A model generated the notes under the pieces. The model ran no database searches, was not told the DNA's origin, and saw nothing but the letters and a program-made list of their open reading frames with translations. From positions 1 to 61,552 of the forward strand of contig NZ_SMKQ01000025.1 in NCBI RefSeq assembly GCF_004348995.1: a DNA stretch of 61,552 nucleotides, read 5' to 3'. The stretch is from Nonomuraea terrae. GTDB taxonomy: Bacteria; Actinomycetota; Actinomycetes; Streptosporangiales; Streptosporangiaceae. This document shows, in pieces, positions 16,567 through 24,890 of the stretch; position 1 is the first letter of the stretch, and each line of letters begins with the position of its first letter. Both the position numbers and the translations under genes were made by a program.

Positions 16567-16919
16567 ACTTCTGGGAGACCATCACAGGCAACGATCTCAC
16601 CAGGGAATGGAAGGCGTTCGAAGCTCGGGCCGGGGCATTGCCGGCCGACCACCGGGCGGCGTGGGACGAGATCAAGGGTCATCTTTTTCTCTACGGGGAC
16701 TTCACAGGTCGAAACTTGATGCCGATTCTCGACGGTGCTCTGGGGCTGCTCGAAGAGACAGCGACCGATGGGCAGAGCATTCACGAGGTGCTGGGAGACG
16801 ACATCGCGGGCTTCTGCGCGGCGCTGGCCGGCGGAGAAGGAGCCCGGAGCTTTCGCGACCGGTGGCGCGAGCAGCTGAACAGGAACGTCGCGAGGAAATT
16901 GGGCCGGCTAGGAGGCTGA
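16563..16919 (+). CDS. DUF1048-family protein (first copy)
   Basis: 118-aa cytosolic helical protein. MNFWETITGNDLTREWKAFEA, LPADHRAAWDEIK, DFTGRNLMPILDG and LGDDIAGFCAALAG match the DUF1048 family, typically found directly after PadR regulators in Gram-positive bacteria. Function is unknown. It has no signal or membrane segment. The ATG overlaps the PadR stop; GGAGGGCGGG lies just upstream as SD. A second DUF1048 gene follows at once, suggesting a hetero-oligomer. Confidence 0.85.
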   Translation: MNFWETITGNDLTREWKAFEARAGALPADHRAAWDEIKGHLFLYGDFTGRNLMPILDGALGLLEETATDGQSIHEVLGDDIAGFCAALAGGEGARSFRDRWREQLNRNVARKLGRLGG

Positions 16920-16920
16920 C

Positions 16921-17247
16921 GTGGGCATCCACGACATCATCGAGGGCAAGAAGCAGTGGCGGGCGCACATGGCGCGGGTCAAGGCGCTCCCGCCGGACTA
17001 CCAGATCGTCTACAAGGAGATGCAGAGGTACTTCTTCAAGGTCGGGCCGGTCGCGCTGGCTGACGGATCGCTGCTCACGGGAGTCGTCGATTTCTTCGAG
17101 GAGGGCGTCGCGGCCGGCAAGGGAGTCCTGGAACTCATCGGCAACGACGTCGCCGCCTTCTCCGACGACCTGATCAAGGACTCGCCTACCTACGCGGACA
17201 TCTATCAGGAACGCATCAGCACGAAACCCGGCACGGCCGAGGAGTAA
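16921..17247 (+). CDS. DUF1048-family protein (second copy)
   Basis: 108-aa paralogue of the preceding gene: VKALPPDYQIVYKEMQRYFFK, LLTGVVDFFEEGVAAGKGVLELIGNDVAAFSDDL. GTG start at 16921, one nucleotide after the previous stop (AGGAGGCTGAC precedes it). The two copies are clearly homologous (ALPxDY/H, GxDVAxF) but well diverged. PadR-DUF1048-DUF1048 is a three-gene operon; function unknown. Confidence 0.83.
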   Translation: MGIHDIIEGKKQWRAHMARVKALPPDYQIVYKEMQRYFFKVGPVALADGSLLTGVVDFFEEGVAAGKGVLELIGNDVAAFSDDLIKDSPTYADIYQERISTKPGTAEE

Positions 17248-17249
17248 CG

Positions 17250-17369
17250 CCCGCTGACCAGCCGGTCATCGCGCCGCTTACGTCCCGGATGCCGGAACCG
17301 CCGCTTCCGCTCGGGCAACAGCGGCTCGATCACCGCCCACAGCTCCTCGCTGACTTCCCAGCCATGTAT
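17250..17369 (-). pseudogene. N-terminal fragment of an IS5-type transposase
   Basis: On the minus strand a 40-residue stretch reads WEVSEELWAVIEPLLPE followed by RRFRHPGRKRRDDR, the conserved start of IS5-group (DUF4096-type) transposases. The frame then diverges into the DUF1048 gene end and no DDE domain follows. It is a fragment of perhaps 15% of a transposase. It lies at the junction after the DUF1048 operon. Confidence 0.65.
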
Positions 17370-17372
17370 GCT

Positions 17373-17399
17373 CCCGCGCCGGCAACCTTCCGGCGCGGG
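17373..17399. terminator. Hairpin terminator
   Basis: CCCGCGCCGG-caacctt-CCGGCGCGGG, a perfect 10-bp stem with a 7-nt loop, between the end of the DUF1048 operon/IS fragment and the convergent zinc-ribbon gene. Confidence 0.65.
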
Positions 17400-17409
17400 G
17401 ACACGATGA

Positions 17410-17565
17410 TCACCTACCCGGCTCGTCGGTGCGGCGGTCGAAGGTGGCGTGTCCGTTCGGGCACTTAGGGATCTTGTCCCCCTTCTTGACCTGCACCTTC
17501 TCGCTGCACTTCGCGCAGTGAAAGACGCCGCTCTCTTGCGCCTTCTCCCCGGCTTTGGCTGCCAT
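17410..17565 (-). CDS. Small zinc-ribbon protein (51 aa)
   Basis: A short basic cytosolic protein with a zinc-ribbon pattern: CAKC, a 14-residue basic spacer (SEKVQVKKGDKIPK), then CPNGH. Length and composition fit zinc-ribbon-containing small proteins common in actinobacteria. ATG 17565 has a clear SD (GAAGGA). The function is unknown. The convergent hairpin at 17373-17399 would end its transcript. Confidence 0.7.
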   Translation of the reverse strand: MAAKAGEKAQESGVFHCAKCSEKVQVKKGDKIPKCPNGHATFDRRTDEPGR

Positions 17566-17666
17566 GGTTCCTTCTTCCACCTGTGGGCCTCCGTGGACCG
17601 CACCACAGGGCAGAGGCGAGGCGCGCGCTCTGCGACCAGGGCGCGCGCCGTGCCTGTCACTGCCCG

Positions 17667-18182
17667 TCAGTGGGTGCGGTTTGCACGGAGCAGGGCATCG
17701 AGGTGCATCTGCACGACGGGGCGAGCGTCGGACGCGACTTTCTTGACGTCCGGGTTCGCTCCATTGCGCAGCTGTTCCTCTATGGCCGCGAGCGTCTGGC
17801 GATGACCGGTGATCTGAGAGGCCACCCACGCCTCGTCGAAGTCCTCGCCGCTCTTGGCCGACACTTGGGCCAGTGCGGCGCGCTGCTGTGGGTTCGGTTC
17901 GCTCGGCAGGTCCACGTCGGCTTGGTCAGCCTCCCGCTTGACGGCGCGATCGAGTGTGGTGTGGTCCCTGACCAGGATCGTGCCCACTTCGCGGATCTCT
18001 TCCGTGGCCGCCTTGTCACCGGCGGCGTTTCCGGCCTGGATCTCGGCCAGGTTGGCTTGGTGCGCCTGGACCAGGAACGTACGGTCCTGGTCGTTCAGTT
18101 CGGGTTCGGTGACCGCGCCCGCGGCCACGGGAGAAAGCGCTACCGCTGCGACGGCGGTCATGATCATGATTCGTCCGGCCAT
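17667..18182 (-). CDS. Secreted DUF4142-family protein
   Basis: 171-aa exported protein: a signal peptide (MIMTAVAAVALSPVAAGAV) then an all-helical ferritin-like DUF4142 domain with DQDRTFLVQAHQANLAEI, REVGTILVRDHTTL and ITGHRQTLAAIEEQL. DUF4142 proteins are periplasmic or cell-wall proteins of unknown function, often stress-associated. ATG 18182 is preceded by GGAGGG at 5 nt. It lies near a hemerythrin gene on the same strand, 335 nt apart. Confidence 0.85.
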   Translation of the reverse strand: MAGRIMIMTAVAAVALSPVAAGAVTEPELNDQDRTFLVQAHQANLAEIQAGNAAGDKAATEEIREVGTILVRDHTTLDRAVKREADQADVDLPSEPNPQQRAALAQVSAKSGEDFDEAWVASQITGHRQTLAAIEEQLRNGANPDVKKVASDARPVVQMHLDALLRANRTH

Positions 18183-18517
18183 CGACGCCCTCCACCAGTC
18201 GGTTCATCGGCTCAGGTCAGTTGCCCTGCACAGATGAGGTGAATCCGCACGCCGACCAGGCGGGCGCTTCTCTGACAGAGTCTTGGAAGTGAGCGCCCGA
18301 CGGTCGGGAAACATTGCTGGGAGCAGACCGAGTACACCTGGAAGAGACGGTGGACCTTCCACATTGTCCGGCGCCGGCACGGCAAGCGCTCCAGGGCCGT
18401 CACCCGAATCACCTTCGCTGCACACCGCAGGGGCGTCCAGCGGGATCGGCCGGGGCTGGGGAAGAAGGAAGCGCGTGACTCCCAGCGACGCCAGGCGGGA
18501 CGCCGACCGGAACGAGC
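18183..18517. other. Intergenic, no gene recognised
   Basis: Open frames exist on both strands but none has an SD or family-like composition. A plus-strand frame rich in Arg/Trp (around 18290-18420) may be decayed coding sequence of unknown origin. Confidence 0.3.
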
Positions 18518-19081
18518 TCAGGAGCGTCCGCGGCCGGTCAACGCGTCACGGATGCGATCCACCAGCCCGGCCCCGGGAGCAAGCAACTTGTTGCCGGGCG
18601 GGGTGTCGGGCGCGGACGGGTGGGGACGGGTCGGCGCCATCTTCTTGGCCCGCTGCACCTTGCCGCCCAAGTCCACCAGTTGCTCCTGTGAGCAAGCCTG
18701 CCGCAGCCGCGGGAAGAGATCGTTCTCCTCTTCCTGGATGTGGTGACGGATCTCCCGCATCAACCGTTCCATCGTCGGCCAGAACTCCGCGTCGCCCGGC
18801 TCCAGCCGCTCCAGCTGCTTCATCGTCTCCTCGGCCTCGGCGTGCTCGGCGATCTCCTCATCGACCAGCGCATCACCGCCCTCGATGTGCTCCCGCGCGG
18901 CCGGGTACAGATACGCCTCTTCGGCGACCGAGTGCCGGATCAGCTCGATGACCACCTTCTCGGCCAGCGTCTTGGCCCGCTCGCCGCCATCGCCGCTCAT
19001 CTGCTCCAGCTGGGTGAACATCTCCTCGACCTCGCGATGGTCGGTCACGAGCACCGCGATCACGTCCTGCTGCTCAGCCAT
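18518..19081 (-). CDS. Hemerythrin-domain protein
   Basis: 187-aa cytosolic protein with a hemerythrin HHE cation-binding fold. The di-iron ligand pattern is VTDHREVEEMF, RHSVAEEAYLYP (HxxxE), EEIAEHAEAEETMKQLE and RHHIQEEENDLFPRL (HxxxE). Such proteins sense or bind O2 or NO or buffer iron. The C-terminal 50 residues are a Pro-rich linker and a short helix. ATG 19081 is preferred to an in-frame TTG one codon upstream. A monocistronic stress gene is likely. Confidence 0.87.
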   Translation of the reverse strand: MAEQQDVIAVLVTDHREVEEMFTQLEQMSGDGGERAKTLAEKVVIELIRHSVAEEAYLYPAAREHIEGGDALVDEEIAEHAEAEETMKQLERLEPGDAEFWPTMERLMREIRHHIQEEENDLFPRLRQACSQEQLVDLGGKVQRAKKMAPTRPHPSAPDTPPGNKLLAPGAGLVDRIRDALTGRGRS

Positions 19082-19646
19082 CAAGGGCCCTTTCGTGATG
19101 AGACATCAGGGGCACGGCTACGGGCCGGACCGGTACGGTGGCCACAGCCCAGCCTCGGATCCATCACATTCCCGGTGATGACGGATGAAACATGCAGGAT
19201 TTCGCCATGTTCATGGTGACGGGGAGCAATGATCGCGCCCCTTGGGTTGACCGGATCGCCGTCCATCGCCTCTCAGGTACAGCCCGATCAGCCGTGGTGG
19301 AGCTGCCTGTTCGCGTTGTTGAGCGGTCAGGGCCTGGCGCATCTGGGTAAGGACGGCTCGCACGATCCGCGAGGACATGCATCTGGGAGCCCGTTGCTGG
19401 CCTCCCTGTCCTGACCTGCCACTATTCCGCTCCCGCCCGCCAGCCGGCCACATCCAGGACGTGGCCTGAACGGACACTTCGCGTACGTCACCGAGACGGA
19501 ACTTCTCCGCTGGGCTCGACACTTCGACTACCCGTACAGCACTGGTCCCGCTTCCCGCACGGTCGGTGCCCTGGGCGGCAGGACCCTCCACGCCGTTTCG
19601 GCGCCCGTTCGTTTCGGGGAACGGCCAGCGGGCAGCGGCGACACCC
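19082..19646. other. Intergenic, no gene recognised
   Basis: 565 nt without a supportable gene. Frames on both strands lack starts with an SD. It probably contains the hemerythrin promoter on the right of 19081 and the promoter of the frameshifted membrane protein. Confidence 0.3.
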
Positions 19647-20088
19647 ATGATGCGCAACCTCGTTCACGGTGTGGTCAGCGGCGCCGTGGCCACCGCCGCG
19701 ATGAGCGCGGTGATGGTCGCGGGCGAGCGGGCGGGCATGATGCCCGACCAGCCGCCGAAACGTATCGTCCGCGCCGCCCTTCCCGGCCACAAACACCGCC
19801 GCAAACCGGGCGAGAAGGCATTAGGAGCGGTCGCCCACCTCGGCTTCGGCACCGCATCCGGCGCGTTGTTCGGCCTCCTGACCCGGGGACGGCAGGCCCC
19901 GGGTCTCGCTCGGCATCGCGTACGCGCTGACGATCTGGATCGGTAGCTACGCCGGCTGGGTGCCGGGCCTGGGCATCCTGCCGCCGATCCAACAGGATCG
20001 GCCGGGCCGTCAGGCGGTGCTGGCGGCGGGGCACGTCGTGTACGGCGTCACGCTCGCCCGCGCCATGAACCGGCTGAGGTCCAGGTGA
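19647..20088 (+). pseudogene. Frameshifted small integral membrane protein
   Basis: The frame from ATG 19647 encodes LVHGVVSGAVATAAMSAVMV, then PDQPPKRIVRAALPGH and a glycine-rich membrane segment (HLGFGTASGALFGLLTRG). After about residue 80 it leaves frame and stops at 19946. The next frame continues perfectly (VSLGIAYALTIWIGSYAGW, GILPPIQQDRPGRQAVLAAG, HVVYGVTLARAMNRL) to a stop at 20086-20088. Adding one base in the GGGG run near 19886-19889 explains it. Either a real inactivation or a sequencing error. The whole is a 146-residue membrane protein of the DUF6789-like kind (family name from memory, uncertain). Confidence 0.7.
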
Positions 20089-20159
20089 ACCGCGGCGCTG
20101 TGGGGTGAACCACTGGCAAGAGCCGTTTTCGTCTCCGGCTCCAGGGCAAGAGCGGCCCC

Positions 20160-21379
20160 ATGGATCATTCTCAGACGTTCTTCTCCACCTAAGTGGCAGC
20201 TCCCTGTCGGTCAAGGCGTCCATGTTGTCGGTCGCGGAACCGCACGAGAAGCTGCTGATCGGCCGGGACACGCACAAGTCCGTGGTGGCGGGTCTGATCC
20301 TGCCGGGGATCTGTCCGGTGTGGGTCGAGCCGCAATGGGACGAGAAAATGCATCTGGCCCACCCACCGGCCCCTGAGGCGTTCGCCGAGCACCCGGACGC
20401 CAAGGGGGCGCTGGTGGTCACGCCGACCCCGTACGGCACCTGCACCGACCTGGCCGCTCTCGCCCGGGTCTGTCACGAGCACGGCAAGCCGCTGATCGTG
20501 GACGAAGCCTGGGGCGCGCACCTGCCGTTCCACCCGGACCTGCCGACGTGGGCGATGGACGCCGGCGCGGACGTGTGCGTCACCAGCATCCACAAGATGG
20601 GCTCCGGACTGGAGCAGAGCTCCGTCTTCCATCTCCAGGGCGACCTGATCGCACCGGAGTTGCTCAAGGAACGGGCCGACCTGTTCAGCACCACCAGCCC
20701 ATCGGTGCTGGTCCATGCCACGCTGGACGGCTGGCGCCGTCAAATGGTCGAGCACGGCCACGCCATCCATGACGGCACGCTCGCGCTGGCAAAGGCGACG
20801 CGTGCGCGGATCGAGGAGATCGGCGGTCTGCACGTGCACGGCCGTGACGACTTCTGCGGGCCCGGGCGTGCGTTCGACGCCGACCCGCTGCAACTCATGG
20901 TCGAGGTGCGCGATCTGAGCACGGGCGGCTACCAGGCCGCCGACTGGCTGCGCGAGCAGCACCAGATCAACGTCGGCCTGTCCGACCACCGCCGCATCGG
21001 CGTCCAGCTGACCCACGCCGACGACGAGCACAGCACCGACCGGCTCCTGCGGGCGCTGCACGACCTCGCCGAGCGCGCCACCGAGCTGCCGCCCGCCCCT
21101 CGCCTGCGCATCCCGCCGCCGTCCGAGCTGCGGCTGGAGCAAGCCCTGTTGCCGCGAGACGCGTTCTTCGGCCCGGTCGAACACGTGCCCTGGCAGCAGG
21201 CGAGCGGGCGGATCAACGCCGAACTACTCACCCCGTACCCGCCCGGCATCCCGGCCGCGCTGCCGGGCGAGCGCCTCAACCGCGACGTCCTGGAGTGCCT
21301 GCACAGCGGACTGGAGGGCGGCATGGTCATTCCGGACGCCGCCGACCCCTCGCTGAAGACCGTCCGCGTGGTCGCCTGA
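20160..21379 (+). pseudogene. Internally deleted Orn/Lys/Arg decarboxylase (fold I PLP enzyme)
   Basis: The plus frame from about 20195 encodes most of an amino acid decarboxylase: GSSLSVKASML, VDEAWGAHLPFHPDLP, TSIHKMGSGLEQSS (PLP lysine) and an intact C-terminal domain. The N-terminus is broken. ATG 20160 begins MDHSQTFFST then TAA. MDHS is the usual start of these enzymes, while TFFST is normally found about 80 residues later, directly before CGSSLSVKA. So roughly 70-80 codons (wing domain, GHKQG motif) are gone and a frameshift separates the two parts. A possible downstream start would make a 400-residue truncated protein; I regard it as inactive. Confidence 0.7.
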
Positions 21380-21644
21380 CCGCGTGGCGGTTCCCTGCGA
21401 AAGTCCGGCACGCTCCCGCTGAAAAGGCGCGCACGGACGAGGTCGACGCCGCGGGCTTTTTGGATCCAGTGCGGCACGCAGCAGATGGCGGCTGCACCTT
21501 GTCCTCGCCCGCGACGACGAACATCCTGCGGAACGTCCCCAGGACGGTCTCAAACACCAGCACGATGTGCGACGTGTCGAAGCACGTACCCCACAGGTCG
21601 TAGAGCGAGGCCGGTCGGCGCGTCGCGCTGGGTGCCGGATGAGG

Positions 21645-22664
21645 TCAGACGCCGCACGTTCCCTGCGTGGCGCGGGGGATGGCGTCGATGCCCGACACAT
21701 CTGTCCCGGCCAACTCGCCGCGCGCCACCGCGTTCAGCACCGCCATCGTGGGCACGGTGAACAGCCGCTCGAGGTAGCCGTTGCTCTTCTGCCCGACCGA
21801 GCGAACCTCGTAGAAGATCGCGCCCTGCGTCGCGAAGCCGGGGCTGCTGCCGTCGGGGCCCGGCCCGCCGAGCAGCATCCGGGAGAGCACCGCGTTGGTG
21901 ATGTCGATGTCCGGATAGCGCGCTACGTGCGTCTGCCCGAACCCGTCGAGCGCGTTCACCGACACCATCGACAGTTGCTGGGCTGTGCGCCACTGCGTCG
22001 CGGTCATCCGCGAGGGGTCGATCGGCCGGATGCCGATCTGGAACTGGTTCAGCTCGTCGGTCCCCTCCACCACCGGCGCAGTGCCCATGTGGTGCAGGTC
22101 GAGCGCCAAGCGTGGCCGCATCTGCTGCCAGAGCGCGTACCACGCGCGGGACTCGGGCTGGGCGAAGTTCTCCCAGTCGCGGTTGAGGTCGATGCGGTTG
22201 GGGGTGGTGCTCTGCCGGATGTTGGCCTCGGCGCCGTCGGGGTTGTACATGGGGATGACGATCACCGTCATCCGTTCCCTGATGAGCCGCGCGTCGGGGT
22301 CGCCCGAGGCCAGGTGGTCGAGGACCTGGAGGACCGACTCGGTGGAGTGCAGCTCGTCTCCGTGGATGCGGGCGTGCAGCCAGAAGACGTCGGGCCCGCG
22401 GCCGACGGTCGCGTACAGCAGGTCACGCCCCTCGCCCGAGCGCCCGGCCTTGTGCACGGTCACCAGGCCTTTACTGGTCCGCGCGATGCGGTCCAGGCCG
22501 TTGACGACATCGGCGTAGCCGGCGACACTGCTCCGGCTGACGTTCTGGTTGTCCTGGAGGCAGGGGCCTCCAGGATGGGTGGGGGGATCGGCGGCGGCGG
22601 GAGCCGCAGGCAGGCCAACAACTGCGCAGGCCAGTACTACGGCGAGTAAGCGACGCGTCAGCAT
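21645..22664 (-). CDS. Secreted M14-family zinc carboxypeptidase (339 aa)
   Basis: Third M14 peptidase of the window, single-domain. Signal peptide MLTRRLLAVVLACAVVGL...AAA-DP, zinc motif HGDE (ARIHGDELHSTE), NPDGAEAN, DLNRDWENF and LDLHHMG. The HGDE form groups it with the M14 branch of succinylglutamate-desuccinylase-like or gamma-D-glutamyl peptidases rather than with its larger neighbours. ATG 22664 is chosen over ATG 22694 because it begins a canonical signal peptide and has GAAAGG 10 nt before it. Confidence 0.82.
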   Translation of the reverse strand: MLTRRLLAVVLACAVVGLPAAPAAADPPTHPGGPCLQDNQNVSRSSVAGYADVVNGLDRIARTSKGLVTVHKAGRSGEGRDLLYATVGRGPDVFWLHARIHGDELHSTESVLQVLDHLASGDPDARLIRERMTVIVIPMYNPDGAEANIRQSTTPNRIDLNRDWENFAQPESRAWYALWQQMRPRLALDLHHMGTAPVVEGTDELNQFQIGIRPIDPSRMTATQWRTAQQLSMVSVNALDGFGQTHVARYPDIDITNAVLSRMLLGGPGPDGSSPGFATQGAIFYEVRSVGQKSNGYLERLFTVPTMAVLNAVARGELAGTDVSGIDAIPRATQGTCGV

Positions 22665-23090
22665 GAAAAGGGCACCTTTCTGGCATAACTTCACCGGCAG
22701 TCTTCATCCTCGACGCCAATCGATCAAGGCTGTTAACGTCCACGGAAGTGATATATGGGCGACCCCGTTCATAACGGTTCACGCCTCGCTGGACGTGTCC
22801 CTGCGAATGGGACCCGCGGACCCTGCCGCACGCCTTCCGCCGCGCGCGTCCGCCGGGAAGCCGGCGTAGACATGGCCTTCCTCAAGCCGACCTGCGCAAT
22901 CGTCTGCCGGCGACGCCTGTCCTCATCGCCTCAGCAGCTCGACAAGCGGACGCCGCCGGTGTGGGTTCTGCCGGAGCGTGCGCCCTCGTTCCGTGAATTT
23001 CCGGACGGGATCGGCCGGCAGGCGATGAATTCGACGACCGGGCCAGGTCTACTCCTGTGCACCGCAAGCCGCACATGATCAGGAGAGACC
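22665..23090. other. Intergenic, no gene recognised
   Basis: Divergent promoter region of the M14 and DUF899 genes. It has an AT-richer patch around 22705-22760. I see no supportable gene. Confidence 0.3.
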
Positions 23091-23780
23091 ATGAGCATGA
23101 ACCCGCTACCGCCCGTCGTCGACGCCGGCACCTGGCAGCGTCAGCTCGAAGCACTGCGTGCCCGGGAGAAGGCCGCGACCCGGGAGCTCGACGCCATCGC
23201 CGCCGAGCGCCGCCGCCTGCCCATGGTGAGGATGCCGGACTACACCCTCGACGGCGAGCACGGACCGGTTCGGCTGGCGGACATCTTCGAAGGCAGGACA
23301 CAGCTGATCGTCTACAACCACATGTGGTTCCCGGGCAAGGAATGGCAGTGCCCCGGCTGCACCGGGTTCACCTCGCAGTTCACCCGGCTGGAGTTCCTGG
23401 ACGACTACGATGCCCGGTTCGTCATCGTCACCCAAGGCCCCATCGACGAAGCACTCGCCTACAAACGGCGGGTCGGCAACACGATGGCCTGGTATTCCAC
23501 CGCCGACAGCCCGTTCGGCACCGACGTCGGCGCGCCGCCCGGCGGAGGCTTCGCCGTCAACGTGTTCCTGCGCGACGGCGACACCGTGTATCGCACCTGG
23601 CACACCAACGGCCGCGGCACCGAGCAGCTCAGCCACACCTTCGCGCTGATCGACCTGCTGCCGTACGGGCGGCAGGAGGAGTGGCAGGACTCACCCGACG
23701 GGTGGCCGCAGTCGCCTACCTACAGCCGGTGGGCCACCGCCAAGGACATCGCCACGCTCTACGGCCCGGACACCACCTAG
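23091..23780 (+). CDS. DUF899 family (thioredoxin-like fold) protein
   Basis: 229-aa cytosolic protein of the DUF899 family. MVRMPDYTLDGEHGPVRLADIF, LIVYNHMWFPGKEWQCPGCTGF and a CPGC (CxxC) motif near residue 87-90, then ARFVIVTQGP, VGNTMAWYSTADSPFG and VFLRDGDTVYRTWHTNGRG. The family has a thioredoxin-like fold and is often regulated with stress genes; function unproven. ATG 23091 follows AGGAGAGACC. Confidence 0.87.
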   Translation: MSMNPLPPVVDAGTWQRQLEALRAREKAATRELDAIAAERRRLPMVRMPDYTLDGEHGPVRLADIFEGRTQLIVYNHMWFPGKEWQCPGCTGFTSQFTRLEFLDDYDARFVIVTQGPIDEALAYKRRVGNTMAWYSTADSPFGTDVGAPPGGGFAVNVFLRDGDTVYRTWHTNGRGTEQLSHTFALIDLLPYGRQEEWQDSPDGWPQSPTYSRWATAKDIATLYGPDTT

Positions 23781-23815
23781 GAACCTTCGTCCGTCCCAGC
23801 AAGCGGAACCGGCCG

Positions 23816-23833
23816 GGAACGCTGCGGCGTTCC
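23816..23833. terminator. Short hairpin terminator
   Basis: GGAACGC-tgcg-GCGTTCC, a 7-bp stem with a 4-nt TGCG loop, between the convergent DUF899 gene and the VWA operon end. Confidence 0.5.
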
Positions 23834-23843
23834 GCAGGCGCCG

Positions 23844-24890
23844 TCAGCGGGTCGGGGCCCGGGGGCGGTTCCACCAGAGGGAGAGGGACAGGGCCGCGGT
23901 GATGAGGATGGCGCCGCCGGCGGCGAAGGCGGCGGCGGTGTCGACCCGTTGGTGGATGACGGTGAAGCTGCCGGGGAGGGCGTCGAGGGCGCTTTGCAGC
24001 TGGTCGGCGTTCTCGGCGCGGTGGTAGGAGCCGCCGGTGGTCTGGGCTATCTGTTCGAGTGCGGGCTCGTCGATCAGGCGAACGTTGCGGCCGCTGTCGA
24101 ATCTGCCGCGGCCGCCCCAACCGCCGAAGCCGCGGCCGTCGAACTGGGAGTTGTCGCAGACCATCGGGGCCGGGTTCGTGGTGCCGAAGCCGATGGTGAA
24201 GACGCGGACGCGGCGCAGGGCCGCCTCCTGGGCGGCGGTCTGCGGGTCGACGCCCTGGGTGTTGGCGCCGTCGGTGAGCACGACGATCGCGGCGCCGGCG
24301 TAGCCTTCGCCACGGCCGCCGGGGTTCGCCCCGGTGGGGGCGACCGACGGGTCGACCTCCGCGATCGCGTCGATCGAGGTGAGCATGGCCTGCCCGATCG
24401 CGGTGCCGCGGGCCACGGTGAGGCCGTCCAGCGCCTCGATCAGCGACTCGGTGTCGTCGGTGGGAGGGACGAGCAGACCCGCGGTGCCCGCGAAGGTGAC
24501 CAGGCCGATGCGCGGCCCGCCCCGCTGCGACTCGATGAACTCCGCGGCGGCCTTCTTCGCGGCGGTGATGCGGTTGGGGTCGACGTCCGTGGAGCACATC
24601 GAGCCGGAGGTGTCGAGCGCGAGCAGGATCGTCGCCGAGGTCTGCGGCACCGGCACCGACGCCTGCGGGCGCGCGGCCCCGACCGCGAGCAGCGCGAGTC
24701 CGGCGATGAGCAGTGCCGGGGGGATCTTCCGCGTCCAGCGCGTACGGCCGGGCAGGGCGCTTCGTACGAGCGCCATCGAGGTGACGCGGACGGCGGCCCG
24801 CCTGCGGCGGCGCAGCGCCCACCAGCGGACGGCGAGGATCAGCGGGATGACGAGGAGGGACAGCAGCGACCACGGCCATGCGAACGACAT
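23844..24890 (-). CDS. VWA-domain membrane protein (BatA-like), second copy
   Basis: 348-aa inner-membrane protein: two N-terminal membrane segments (PWSLLSLLVIPLILAV, PPALLIAGLALLAVGA), a von Willebrand A domain with a perfect MIDAS start DTSGSMCSTD, then conserved TDGANTQG and a C-terminal membrane helix (GAILITAALSLSLWW). It is the last gene of a five-gene operon, beginning immediately after the stop of the first VWA gene. It pairs with MoxR/DUF58 proteins, a module thought to assemble or chaperone metal- or stress-related complexes at the membrane. Confidence 0.85.
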   Translation of the reverse strand: MSFAWPWSLLSLLVIPLILAVRWWALRRRRRAAVRVTSMALVRSALPGRTRWTRKIPPALLIAGLALLAVGAARPQASVPVPQTSATILLALDTSGSMCSTDVDPNRITAAKKAAAEFIESQRGGPRIGLVTFAGTAGLLVPPTDDTESLIEALDGLTVARGTAIGQAMLTSIDAIAEVDPSVAPTGANPGGRGEGYAGAAIVVLTDGANTQGVDPQTAAQEAALRRVRVFTIGFGTTNPAPMVCDNSQFDGRGFGGWGGRGRFDSGRNVRLIDEPALEQIAQTTGGSYHRAENADQLQSALDALPGSFTVIHQRVDTAAAFAAGGAILITAALSLSLWWNRPRAPTR

